Source of the DNA: Dongia_B soli
GTDB lineage: Bacteria > Pseudomonadota > Alphaproteobacteria > Dongiales > Dongiaceae
Direction: 5' to 3'
Assembly (NCBI RefSeq): GCF_034044715.1
Contig: NZ_JAXCLW010000004.1
Coordinates: 248,001 to 312,000 of the forward strand
Length of the DNA: 64,000 nt
The notes beneath the pieces were generated by a model that was not told the origin of the DNA, made no database searches, and was given only the letters and a program-made list of their open reading frames with translations. Positions within the stretch are counted from its first letter, which is position 1. Each line of letters opens with the position of its first letter. This document shows positions 29,089-37,373 of the stretch, piece by piece. Position numbers and translations under genes: made by a program.

Positions 29089-30156
29089 TTACTTCGCATT
29101 GACCGAGGTCATCAAGGTCCGCACCTTTTGGGCATCGAAGATCGGTTCGACCTTGATCTTGCCGTCGATGATCTGTTGGCGCAGGTCGGAAATCTCTTTC
29201 CAGACATCGTCCGGAATGTATTTGCTGTGCAGCAGCTGGACGGAATTGTCCTTCAGGCCGATCTCGTATTTATGAGTGCCGAACTTATCCGACTTCAGAT
29301 CCTCGACCATGGCACTATAGACCGGCACCAGGTTCCAGATAACCGAGGAAAGCAGATTGCCCTTGTCGATCGGCGTCTTGTCGCCGATCACATCGATGAA
29401 ATAGGCCTTGTCGCCCTTGGCCGGCTTCGTCGTCTCGACCGCCTGCAACATGCCAAAGCTGGCGCCGTCTCCCTGGCCGAAGATGATATCCGCACCGGCG
29501 CCGATCACAGTTTCGGTGACGCGACGGCCACCGGCGGCGTCGGAATAGGCGGCCGGGCCTATAACGGCATAGATGATTTTGACCTTGTTGTTCTCCGCCT
29601 TGACGCCTTCGGCGAAGGCTGCCGATTGCGAGTTCCAGGATGGCGGCTCGCCGGAGACGACGATGCCGACGGCTCCGGTCTGCGTCATCTTGGCAGCGAG
29701 ACGTCCTGCCAGATAGGCGCCTTGATGGCCGCTCAAGGTATAATCGGCGATCTGGCCCGGCTTATTGGCATCGGGACGATCGACGATCGCCACCGGCACC
29801 TTGGTTTCGGCACCGATTTCCGGCGCTGCCGTGTTATAGCCGCTGGCATGAGCGATCAGCAGATTGGCGCCGTCTTCCGCCAGTTCGCGCAAGGTCGGAC
29901 GCACATCGCCATAGCCGAGCCCGGTCGCCGGCATGAAATCCAGGCCGTATTTTGCGGCCACCGCCTTGGCAGCTTCGAAGCCCTGCTGATTCCAGCCGTA
30001 ATCGGTCGGATCTTCCGGCGTCAGAATGGCGATCTTCTTGACCTCGCCTGCGGATGCGACGTGTGGCATCAGCAGATTGCCCAAGCCGACAGCGCCCGAC
30101 AACACGGTCGCCGCCAGCAAAAGCCGCATGCGCTTGGTGAATTTCCTTCTTGTCAT
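29089..30156 (-). CDS. BMP/PnrA-family periplasmic binding protein
   Basis: A 355-residue Bmp-family solute-binding protein. The N-terminus is a signal peptide (basic MTRRKFTKRMR, hydrophobic core, cleavage near VASAGE). There is no lipobox cysteine, so it should be a free periplasmic protein. The family blocks DYGWNQQGFEAAKAVA near 52-67, NLLIAHASGYNTAAPE near 100, LSGHQGAYLAGRLAA near 140 and IIFGQGDGASFGML near 215 are clear. Homologues bind purine nucleosides. Here the operon suggests a pyridine-type ligand, which is inference. Confidence 0.9.
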   Translation of the reverse strand: MTRRKFTKRMRLLLAATVLSGAVGLGNLLMPHVASAGEVKKIAILTPEDPTDYGWNQQGFEAAKAVAAKYGLDFMPATGLGYGDVRPTLRELAEDGANLLIAHASGYNTAAPEIGAETKVPVAIVDRPDANKPGQIADYTLSGHQGAYLAGRLAAKMTQTGAVGIVVSGEPPSWNSQSAAFAEGVKAENNKVKIIYAVIGPAAYSDAAGGRRVTETVIGAGADIIFGQGDGASFGMLQAVETTKPAKGDKAYFIDVIGDKTPIDKGNLLSSVIWNLVPVYSAMVEDLKSDKFGTHKYEIGLKDNSVQLLHSKYIPDDVWKEISDLRQQIIDGKIKVEPIFDAQKVRTLMTSVNAK

Positions 30157-30305
30157 TTTGGCCCTCCCAAAGCCTTCCCTCTGTTGCCCTCGAAACGCGC
30201 CACTTGTTTAGCAGTTATTCGATACCCCTGAAGTCGATATTTGGCAGGATCGAGGTTTTGATTATACTATCTCCCCGTGCTTGGCCAATCGGCCGCGCAA
30301 GCAAT

Positions 30306-31223
30306 CTAACTCTGTAAGGTCTTGCGCACGGAAACCAGCTTGCGGGCGCGCTGCTCGCGCAACTCGGCAATTCGCTCCGGTGTGTAGTCGAAAATGCCGC
30401 TACCGGTTTTGATTCCCAGCTTTCCTGACGCCGTCCTGTCCGTGACATATTTGCTGACATCGGTGCGGTTGCAGAGTTCCTTGTTCAGGTAGCTGCCCAC
30501 CGCCTGGTAGATATCGAGACCCGCCATGTCGAGCAACGCCATCGGCCCGATCACCGCCAGCTTATAACCGATACCCCAGGAAACGCAGGTATCCAGTCCC
30601 TCGACATCGATGACGCCTTGATCGACCAGATCGACGCATTCACGCATCAAAGCGTAGAGCACGCGATTCTCGACAAAACCCGGCACATCTTTCTTGACCA
30701 CGACCGGCAATAGACCGATCGACTTGATCACATCGACCATCCACTTGACGATTTCTGGCGACGTCTTCTCACCGGCGACAACTTCAATCATCGGAATGAT
30801 ATGCGGCGGATTCGACCAATGCATCCCGACCAGCCGCTCTGGATGCGCGACGCCCGCCTGGATCTTGGTGATCGGAATGCCTGATGTGTCAGAGGCGAGG
30901 ATACAGGTTTTATCGACCAGTTTTTCGACCTCGCGGAAAATCTCGATCTTCAGATCGAGCTTCTCCGGCACGGTCTCCAGGACGAAATCGGCGCCCTTGA
31001 CGCAATCGGCCAGCGTTTCCGCGATCCGGATTTCCGACCCATTGCTTTTGTTCGGAACACCGAGATTGCCTAACACGGTTTGCGCCAACGCCAGATTCTG
31101 CGCGGCCCTCGCCCGTTGGTCCGCGCTAGCGTCATAGGCCGTGACGCTCATGCCGCCGCGCGCCAGCGTTGCGGCAATGCCGGGTCCCATCGTGCCGAGA
31201 CCAATAATTGCGGCCTTTGTCAT
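30306..31223 (-). CDS. 5-formyl-3-hydroxy-2-methylpyridine-4-carboxylate 5-dehydrogenase
   Basis: A 305-residue protein of the 3-hydroxyacyl-CoA dehydrogenase fold. Rossmann motif GLGTMG is at 8-13. The blocks ASDTSGIPITK near 110-120, GMHWSNPPHIIPMIEV near 133-148 (His135 being the expected catalytic residue), VVKKDVPGFVENRVLYAL and LDTCVSWGIGYK followed by GPMALLDMAGLDIY match my recollection of the M. loti B6-pathway enzyme better than fatty-acid HADs. It oxidises the 5-formyl group of FHMPC to give the 4,5-dicarboxylate (HMPDC). The frame stays open upstream of 31223, but that extension overlaps the GST gene and is not used. Confidence 0.88.
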   Translation of the reverse strand: MTKAAIIGLGTMGPGIAATLARGGMSVTAYDASADQRARAAQNLALAQTVLGNLGVPNKSNGSEIRIAETLADCVKGADFVLETVPEKLDLKIEIFREVEKLVDKTCILASDTSGIPITKIQAGVAHPERLVGMHWSNPPHIIPMIEVVAGEKTSPEIVKWMVDVIKSIGLLPVVVKKDVPGFVENRVLYALMRECVDLVDQGVIDVEGLDTCVSWGIGYKLAVIGPMALLDMAGLDIYQAVGSYLNKELCNRTDVSKYVTDRTASGKLGIKTGSGIFDYTPERIAELREQRARKLVSVRKTLQS

Positions 31224-31291
31224 TCTGTCCCCTGTCCTGCCTTGCCCTCGCGGCAATGGACTCCCGTTTGGCAGTCCATTGGCGACCGTCC

Positions 31292-31894
31292 TTAATTGAA
31301 GACTTTCTTGAAGGCCGGGCGGGCCAACAGGCGATCGCGCCAATCCTGCAGTTTCGGCAATGCCGGCAGCTCGACCGGAAAAGCCAGGCAGCGCGTGACG
31401 ATGGAAGCCAGGCTGAATTCCGCCAGGCTGAGATCCTTGCCCGCAAGCCAGGGCTGCGACGCCAAAGCTTTTTCCAGGATCTGCAATTGAGCGGCCAACT
31501 CCTTGCTGTCGGTGGCCCAACTGGCACCGCGTTCCTCGGCCGGCTTCTTCGCTTCCTTGAAGATGCCGAGATAGGGATTGTTCAGCGCCGAGAGCTGCCA
31601 GTCCATCCAACGTTCGACCTTCGTGCGCGCCGCCGGATCGCTCGGATAAAAGGCCGTATTGCCGGTCTTGTTGCAGAGGTAACGCAGGATCGTATTCGAT
31701 TCCCAAATCACCACATCGCCATCAACCAAAGTCGGTACCTTGCCGTTGGGATTAAGGTTGAGATAAGCGGCGTCCTGCGTGTTATTGAATTGGCGGCCGT
31801 AATCTTCGCGTTGATAGGGAATGCCCAGCTCTTCCAGCAACCAAAGAACCTTCTGCACATTGCCCGATGTGCTGCGACCAAGAACTCTTAGCAT
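31292..31894 (-). CDS. glutathione S-transferase family protein
   Basis: A 200-residue GST. The thioredoxin-fold N-domain has the G-site segments RSTSGNVQKVLWLLEEL (Ser of the active-site loop), NPNGKVPTLVDGD and WESNTILRYL; the helical C-domain contains LSLAEFSLASI with the usual N-capping box. It is encoded between the RidA and FHMPC dehydrogenase genes. GSH-dependent isomerases of maleylpyruvate type belong to this superfamily, so with the bicupin dioxygenase upstream it could process a ring-cleavage product. That role is inference. Confidence 0.85.
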   Translation of the reverse strand: MLRVLGRSTSGNVQKVLWLLEELGIPYQREDYGRQFNNTQDAAYLNLNPNGKVPTLVDGDVVIWESNTILRYLCNKTGNTAFYPSDPAARTKVERWMDWQLSALNNPYLGIFKEAKKPAEERGASWATDSKELAAQLQILEKALASQPWLAGKDLSLAEFSLASIVTRCLAFPVELPALPKLQDWRDRLLARPAFKKVFN

Positions 31895-31970
31895 TTCATA
31901 AGCCTCCCTGAGGGGACAAGCGATGCATCGACCTGCTTGTCTAATTCACTATCTGCCATACCACCGTTTG

Positions 31971-32357
31971 TCATTGCGGCTTATAGGCGATGGCATCCAT
32001 TTCGATTTTCGTATCGATCACGGCGCGCGCTTCAACGGTCGTCCGTGCGATATGTCCTTCGGGGAAATACTCCGCGAAGACACGGTTGTAGCGGCCGAAA
32101 TCCCGGGCATCTTCCAAATAGACGGTCACGCGCACGATGTCGTCGAGATCGGCGCCTTCGAGCTTAAGGATGCGTCGCAGGGCCTCGATTGTCCAACGTG
32201 TCTGTTCCTCGATCGTACCGGCACACATATTGCCTTTTTCGTCCTTCGCCACCTGACCGGAGATGAAGATGAAATCGCCTGCCCGGACGGCCGGATGGAA
32301 TGGCAGGTTTGGGTTCTTCGTGCCGATTGGTTTAATCTTTGCCTTGCTATCGTTCAT
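31971..32357 (-). CDS. ridA: RidA/YjgF-family enamine-imine deaminase
   Basis: A 128-residue RidA-family protein, usual length. ISGQVAKDEKG near 36-46 and VRVTVYLEDARDFGRYNRVFAEYF near 82-105 are the trimer-core motifs; IARTTVEARA supplies the conserved arginine that holds the substrate carboxylate. It hydrolyses enamines and imines, reactive species expected when a pyridine ring is opened. It lies 15 bases downstream of the LVIVD gene in the same operon. Confidence 0.88.
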   Translation of the reverse strand: MNDSKAKIKPIGTKNPNLPFHPAVRAGDFIFISGQVAKDEKGNMCAGTIEEQTRWTIEALRRILKLEGADLDDIVRVTVYLEDARDFGRYNRVFAEYFPEGHIARTTVEARAVIDTKIEMDAIAYKPQ

Positions 32358-32372
32358 CTCGGATCCGTCTTT

Positions 32373-33500
32373 TCAGAAAACCGTCGTTTCGATGATGTCC
32401 ACGCCACGCTGACGATCGATCAAATAGAGGATGCCGCGACCATCGATCGTCACATCGTTTGACGACGCCAGCTCATGCCCTTGCGGTGCATCCGCTTCGT
32501 AGAAGCCTACTTCCTTCGGCCGATAAGGATCGGCGATGTCGATGAGGCGAAGGCCCTTGGCGAACCAGGCGAAGGGGATGATCGTGCCGTTGAAACGCTC
32601 CGAAGGCTGGTGGCAGCCCATCATCGGCGGCTGCGGCGAGCCGTCCTTATCGACACCTTCGACCTGGAAGGTGGAGATCGGAATTGGACACTGCTCATTG
32701 GTGATATCGTAGACCCAGGTGAAGGCAGGTGCTGCCGGCCAGAGCTTCGCCACATCTTCATCTGCCACCACCATGATCTGCCGGCCCTTCAATGGTTCGG
32801 GGATCGGCAAGCAGGTATGGGTGGGATGCGGGAAGGCCGGTGACGTATTGCCACCGGAGATCATCTTCGGCTTCGACATGTCGGAAATGTCGAGAATGTA
32901 GTAGCCGTGATGCCAATAGCTGACATAGAGCCGATTGCCGCGACGGATCGGGTGATGGCAGCGGGGCGGCGTCCAATTGTCCCAGGGATATTCTTCGCCG
33001 CCCGCTTTCCATTGGCCAGGAATCCACCAGCGGCCGACCTCTTCCGGCTTCGCCGGATTCTGCAGATCGAGGATCATCACGATATTGCCGATATAGCCTT
33101 CGGCGGTCGGCGAGATATAGGCATAGCGGCCATCGAAATCATATCGATGCACACCCTTGCCATGGGTCCGCCATTTGGTGATTAGCTTTGGCTCTGCCGG
33201 TTTCGAGATATCATAGATGCCGAGCCCACCGCCGAATTCCTGCGGACCGTCAGGCCCCTGCTTCTCGTGATTGACCACCATGATGCCATTGGTCGCGCGA
33301 ACCTTGTGTGAATGCCAGCCAACCGGCATTTCGATACGGTTGAGCACACGCGGATTCTTCGGATCAGCGATATCGACAATGGTGGTGCCGGTGGGTTGGC
33401 GCATATGGCCGATAAAAAGGGTCGTCCCATCGACCCAAACCTGACCGCCGCCGGGGCAATCGATATGGGCGAGACGTTTCGTGTTCAGACTTTGCGCCAT
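32373..33500 (-). CDS. LVIVD-repeat beta-propeller protein
   Basis: A 375-residue protein built of LVIVD-type propeller repeats: TTIVDIADPKNPRVL, LGIYDISKPAEPKLI, VMILDLQNPAKPEEV, YYILDISDMSKPKMI and LRLIDIADPYRPKEV. Clusters of histidine and cysteine (RCHHPI, YWHHGYY, FPHPTHTC, MMGCHQP) point inward-looking metal or substrate sites. No signal peptide. Start taken at ATG 33500; an in-frame TTG lies at 33512. Function is not established for the family. Its place in the B6 operon suggests an enzyme or chaperone for one of the pyridine intermediates. Confidence 0.75.
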   Translation of the reverse strand: MAQSLNTKRLAHIDCPGGGQVWVDGTTLFIGHMRQPTGTTIVDIADPKNPRVLNRIEMPVGWHSHKVRATNGIMVVNHEKQGPDGPQEFGGGLGIYDISKPAEPKLITKWRTHGKGVHRYDFDGRYAYISPTAEGYIGNIVMILDLQNPAKPEEVGRWWIPGQWKAGGEEYPWDNWTPPRCHHPIRRGNRLYVSYWHHGYYILDISDMSKPKMISGGNTSPAFPHPTHTCLPIPEPLKGRQIMVVADEDVAKLWPAAPAFTWVYDITNEQCPIPISTFQVEGVDKDGSPQPPMMGCHQPSERFNGTIIPFAWFAKGLRLIDIADPYRPKEVGFYEADAPQGHELASSNDVTIDGRGILYLIDRQRGVDIIETTVF

Positions 33501-33584
33501 GTTACCTGCCAAGATAGGGTCGGCGGATGATTCATCCGCGACGGTATGCGTATTATCGAGTTGATCGAATACCTTGCCCGCCGA

Positions 33585-34733
33585 TCAGGTGAGACGGACG
33601 ATCTCGCCGCTGGGCTTCTTCCCATGCTTTTGATAGAGCGCCAGGGCTTTCAATGTCGGCTCATCGCTGGCGACGAAAAGGATCGCCGGTTCGGTCGATG
33701 ACGTATTGACATGTTCGCACCAGGCGCCGCCGGGTACCGCGAAAGTATCGAACGGTTCCCAATCCAGCCTTTTGTTGCCGACGATGCTATAGCCGCGACC
33801 CTCGAACGGTGCGCAAAGCAGGCTTGCATTCTGCTTCAACGGCAAGGTTTTCTCGCCTGGCCGCAGCATTTGCATAAAGAAGGTAATGGTTTTGTAAACC
33901 GGGGAGCCCGTGGTCGGATCGACATATTCGATCATCAGGGCTTCGTGCGGATCGCCGTCCCAGTTACGGAACTTCTCCAGCAATTCACGCATCATGTCCC
34001 AACGATAGAGATACATCGGCGAGGCGGCGCCGGTGCCGCGCAGATGAGAAACGAAACGCGGCATCAACCCGCCATGACCATAGACGCGCTGCGAATAATC
34101 GCTGGGGAAGCGCTCCGACTGGACGACGCGGCGCTTGCGCTGACCTTCCTCTTCCTCGGTATAATCATGTTCAAAGTAAATGGCGTTCAGTGTTTCGACC
34201 AAGGGCAGGTCCAGAACGCTTAGATTGATCGCTGGCTCATTCCCCTGATTGCCGTGATTGTGCCAGGTATCATGCGGCGTCAGTACCAGATCGCCCGGCC
34301 CGAAGGTAATGTTCTCGCCCTCGACTCCGGTGAAATTCATGCTGCCGGTAAGGCCCAGGCGGATCGCATTTGGTGAATGCCGGTGCGGCGGCATGATCTC
34401 GTTCGGATCGTTGAGCCGGTAGGCGGTATACATGGTCGTCACCGAGGCACGCTTCGGCGCAAGCCCCGGATTGACCAGGATCAGCGAGCGGCGTTCCGAG
34501 GATTCGGTGCTGATTAGCTCGGCCGAGCGATAAAGCAGCGGCTCGATATCTGTCTTGTATTTCCAGATATGCGGAACCGCCTTCTGCTTGTCCCTGATCT
34601 GATTGGTCTCGTCGTGCTCGGCTTTCTGATCGATCGCCCAAAACGGCGCCATCTGCCTGTCATAGACATCCGCATGGAGCTGGTCCATCGCGGCTTGCAG
34701 GTTGCTGCCTTCCAGCTTTTTCGTACTTTGCAT
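33585..34733 (-). CDS. gentisate/salicylate 1,2-dioxygenase-like bicupin
   Basis: A 382-residue bicupin of the gentisate dioxygenase family. The N-terminal cupin has Fe ligands His117 and His119 (PPHRHSPNAIRLGL) and His158 (TWHNHGN), with the usual DLPLVETLN segment after it. The second cupin (about 270-380) ends in VPGGAWCEHVN. Family members cleave a hydroxy-aromatic ring next to a carboxylate using O2. It is the promoter-proximal gene of the B6 operon and divergent from a GntR regulator. Since HMPDC carries adjacent hydroxyl and carboxyl groups, as salicylate does, a role in pyridine ring cleavage is proposed, not shown. Confidence 0.8.
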   Translation of the reverse strand: MQSTKKLEGSNLQAAMDQLHADVYDRQMAPFWAIDQKAEHDETNQIRDKQKAVPHIWKYKTDIEPLLYRSAELISTESSERRSLILVNPGLAPKRASVTTMYTAYRLNDPNEIMPPHRHSPNAIRLGLTGSMNFTGVEGENITFGPGDLVLTPHDTWHNHGNQGNEPAINLSVLDLPLVETLNAIYFEHDYTEEEEGQRKRRVVQSERFPSDYSQRVYGHGGLMPRFVSHLRGTGAASPMYLYRWDMMRELLEKFRNWDGDPHEALMIEYVDPTTGSPVYKTITFFMQMLRPGEKTLPLKQNASLLCAPFEGRGYSIVGNKRLDWEPFDTFAVPGGAWCEHVNTSSTEPAILFVASDEPTLKALALYQKHGKKPSGEIVRLT

Positions 34734-35163
34734 AGCGCACCCTTTATCTCGCCTAGCCCGATCTGCCGTCGGCTTCGGCCATGTTTGGAACCATTTGCGC
34801 TTATTGGTTCACGCCCAGTATCGTGATGGACCAGATCGTAACCACGTCCACGGATCAGCGTCAATATCCAAGAGGACATGGTTCGATAAATTCACCGGAT
34901 TGGTGCAATTATTGCCGGATGACTGGGTCCGTGGTATCGTTTTTGGGATCATTGGTTTCGGCCGAGACAAGGCGGCCCTTTTGAGATTCCGGGTGGCGCC
35001 CTGCGGAGCGAGATGAACCCTGTGTCTTGGCCGGCACCTGCTTGCATAAGCTTCTCCAACCGGTTATGCGCGGTGGTCACGGGCATATCGGGCGCCGCCC
35101 TTGGTAAGGTCTGTAAATGCCCGGCGGGAATAATCAGCGAGCCTAGAGATAACGGGAATCCGT
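34734..35163. promoter_or_regulatory. 430-base divergent promoter region, bicupin operon and gntR
   Basis: No gene is supported here. It holds an inverted pair GAACCA (34788-34793) and TGGTTC (34805-34810), 55 bases upstream of the bicupin start, and a further TGGTTCG at 34879-34885. These match the elements near the transaminase and SsuB-like genes. The rest shows no clear structure. Confidence 0.45.
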
Positions 35164-35931
35164 ATGATGGAGCGAATGGATCAAACCCTGAGCAAGCTGC
35201 GCCAGCTGATCGAAGATGGCTGCGCCGATGCAGAAGGGCGCATTCCGCCGGAGCGGGTCTTGTCCAACGATCTTGGCGTGGGACGCCGTTCATTACGGCG
35301 CGCGCTGGACATCCTCGAACAGGAAGGGCGGATCATCCGCCATCAGGGCCGCGGCACGTTTGTGCATGGTGCGACGGCTGCCGAATCGGTGCGACCGAAT
35401 GGATCGGTCGGATCCGCAATCAACCTGCCGGACATGATGTCCGCCGGTGTCCCGAGAATCGCTTTCCAGGAAATCCTCGACCATACTAACCCCCTGGAAG
35501 TGATCGAGGTTCGCCTGTCGATCGAACCAGTTATGGCGCGTTTGGCGGCTTTCCGCGCATCCCAGAGCGATATAAAGCGGCTGCAAAGTCTGGCGGAGGA
35601 AACCAAGCTAGCCAGCACCTCCGCAGTTTATGAAGCCGCGGATGCGAAATTCCATCGCACCATCGCGGAAGCTGCCCGCAACGCGCTCTTCCTCGCCATC
35701 TTCGATACATTGCATGCCAGCCAGCGTGATGCCGGCTGGCGCCGACTCGGCGAGAATGCCAATTGTTACAAGCGCCAATCGGTTCATGCGGACTTTCACC
35801 GCGAGATCTCCGCAGCGATTGCCGCTCGCAATGGCGATCGCGCTCAGGAAGTCATGCAGCAGCATTTGAGCGACATCCAGCGCCATATCTATCAGCACGC
35901 TTTTCCGGTGAGCGGCGAGACCGAGCAATAA
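35164..35931 (+). CDS. GntR-family regulator (FCD/FadR type)
   Basis: A 255-residue regulator. The winged helix-turn-helix (about 10-75) reads IPPERVLSNDLGVGRRSLRRALDILEQEGRIIRHQGRGTFV in pieces. The helical effector domain has metal-site histidines in AKFHRTIAEAARN and VHADFHREISAAI and QQHLSDI. Three ATGs occur in the first 16 bases. It is divergent from the bicupin operon and upstream of the THI5-type importer, so it is the best candidate regulator of the B6 region. Confidence 0.88.
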   Translation: MMERMDQTLSKLRQLIEDGCADAEGRIPPERVLSNDLGVGRRSLRRALDILEQEGRIIRHQGRGTFVHGATAAESVRPNGSVGSAINLPDMMSAGVPRIAFQEILDHTNPLEVIEVRLSIEPVMARLAAFRASQSDIKRLQSLAEETKLASTSAVYEAADAKFHRTIAEAARNALFLAIFDTLHASQRDAGWRRLGENANCYKRQSVHADFHREISAAIAARNGDRAQEVMQQHLSDIQRHIYQHAFPVSGETEQ

Positions 35932-36128
35932 TCGTTACATATCCTCAGTCCGCCAATGATAGCGCGGCAGAATTATCGGTTCAGAACAGGTTAGCCGGCT
36001 CGCCCCCGTTGCTGGCCGTGGCGATCAGATACCTGCCTTAGGGCTTGTGCCGTCCAATTTAAGCCGTCCGCCCGTCGACCTACCCTGGCGTCGAAAACGG
36101 CTTTGTAGGAATGAACCACTCATCGAGA

Positions 36129-36252
36129 CCGAACCAATTACTGTTCGCGCTTGTGAGTCTCGTGGTTCGTGTGTTAGGGATTGGTAACGCTATGTTCTGG
36201 GTAGGATGTTATCATCCGAACCACCGAACCATAATCCGCAACAACCGAACCA
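36129..36252. promoter_or_regulatory. cluster of CCGAACCA repeats upstream of the SsuABC-like operon
   Basis: CCGAACCA occurs at 36129-36136, 36216-36223, 36224-36231 (these two directly abutting) and 36245-36252, with an inverted TGGTTCG at 36163-36169. All lie within the 497-base gap between gntR and the next ATPase gene. Such clustered direct repeats fit a regulator binding array. I see no gene in the remainder of 35932-36428. Confidence 0.5.
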
Positions 36253-36428
36253 GGTCGACAGAACTCTGGCGCGGCACTCAGTAGAAATGCGGCGGGCTCG
36301 GCACGGTATCGGATCAGGGAGTTGGCAATACCGGCCAATCTTGGCCGGGAATAGTCCGGCCGTGAGCAGGGTGGGCCTGTCCCAACTGCCTTAACCCTCA
36401 TTTCCTGGAACGATTTGCAGCTTCGCCG

Positions 36429-37367
36429 ATGATCGAACGGGTCATGGGCAGAAATGAGAACGGCAGTGAGGGAATTCGTCAGGTGAACGCCGCCAGCGAA
36501 CCAGCCGCGAACCGGACATTATCCGGCAATCCGACCGAGAACGCGACGACCGGCCGGCAAGCCGAAAAGACTGGCCCGGCCATGATCACGGCACAGAATA
36601 TCGCCATCAGCTATCCCGGCGTAAAAAATGGGCCGGCGGTCATTCAGGATATCAATCTATCGATCCGTGACGGCAGCATCGTGTCACTGATCGGCCCGTC
36701 CGGTTGTGGCAAGAGCACCTTGTTGAAGGCGATTGCCGGGCTCGTCCCGCCCGCGAAGGGCCGCATGGATATTGCCGGTGTCACGCCTCAGGAAGCTGCG
36801 CAACGCCGGCTCGTCGGCCTGGTTTTCCAGGAAGCCAATCTGCTTCCCTGGAAGACCGCCTTGGATAATGCGGCTTTCTTGCTGCAGGTCTCGGATAAAA
36901 GCATTCCTGCCAACGAAGCGCGCGAACGCGCCGCCGAAAATCTCCGACTGGTCGGCCTGGGCGAGGCGTTGACGAAACTGCCCTCCCAGCTTTCCGGCGG
37001 CATGCGTCAGCGCGCCTCCATCGCGCGGGCATTGACGCTCAATCCACAGATCCTGTTGATGGATGAGCCTTTCGGTGCACTCGATGCGATTACACGCGAG
37101 GAAATGAGCTACCTGATCCTGGATATCTGGGAACGTACCGGCAAAACCATCGTCCTGGTGACGCATTCAATCGACGAAGCCGTCCTCCTCTCTCACGAGG
37201 TGCATGTGATGGGCGTCAAGCCGGGCCGGATCGTCTGTTCGATTACGGTGCCGCTGGCCTTCCCACGCAATAGCCAAAGCTTTGCCGACCCGCGCTTCCG
37301 CGAAACCGAGATCCTTCTGCGCGACCGCCTGATCGAGAGCCACGGTCGCCCACGGCAGGCATCCTAA
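36429..37367 (+). CDS. ABC importer ATPase (SsuB/TauB/ThiZ family)
   Basis: A protein of up to 312 residues. Walker A is GPSGCGKST, the Q-loop LVFQEANLLPW, signature LSGGMRQRASIARAL and Walker B ILLMDEPFGALD, then VTHSIDEAV. The domain proper begins at Met52 (36582, ITAQNIAISYPG). The first 51 residues are unusual, hydrophilic and low in complexity, so the true start may be 36582 or a GTG near 36483. It is the first gene of a tight ATPase-permease-binding protein set. Confidence 0.85.
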   Translation: MIERVMGRNENGSEGIRQVNAASEPAANRTLSGNPTENATTGRQAEKTGPAMITAQNIAISYPGVKNGPAVIQDINLSIRDGSIVSLIGPSGCGKSTLLKAIAGLVPPAKGRMDIAGVTPQEAAQRRLVGLVFQEANLLPWKTALDNAAFLLQVSDKSIPANEARERAAENLRLVGLGEALTKLPSQLSGGMRQRASIARALTLNPQILLMDEPFGALDAITREEMSYLILDIWERTGKTIVLVTHSIDEAVLLSHEVHVMGVKPGRIVCSITVPLAFPRNSQSFADPRFRETEILLRDRLIESHGRPRQAS

Positions 37368-37373
37368 TCCACC

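Noticed and set aside
30306..31706. Extended start of the FHMPC dehydrogenase at 31706
   Set aside because: The extra 161 residues lie over the GST gene in another frame and have no domain; the Rossmann fold starts right at Met 31223.
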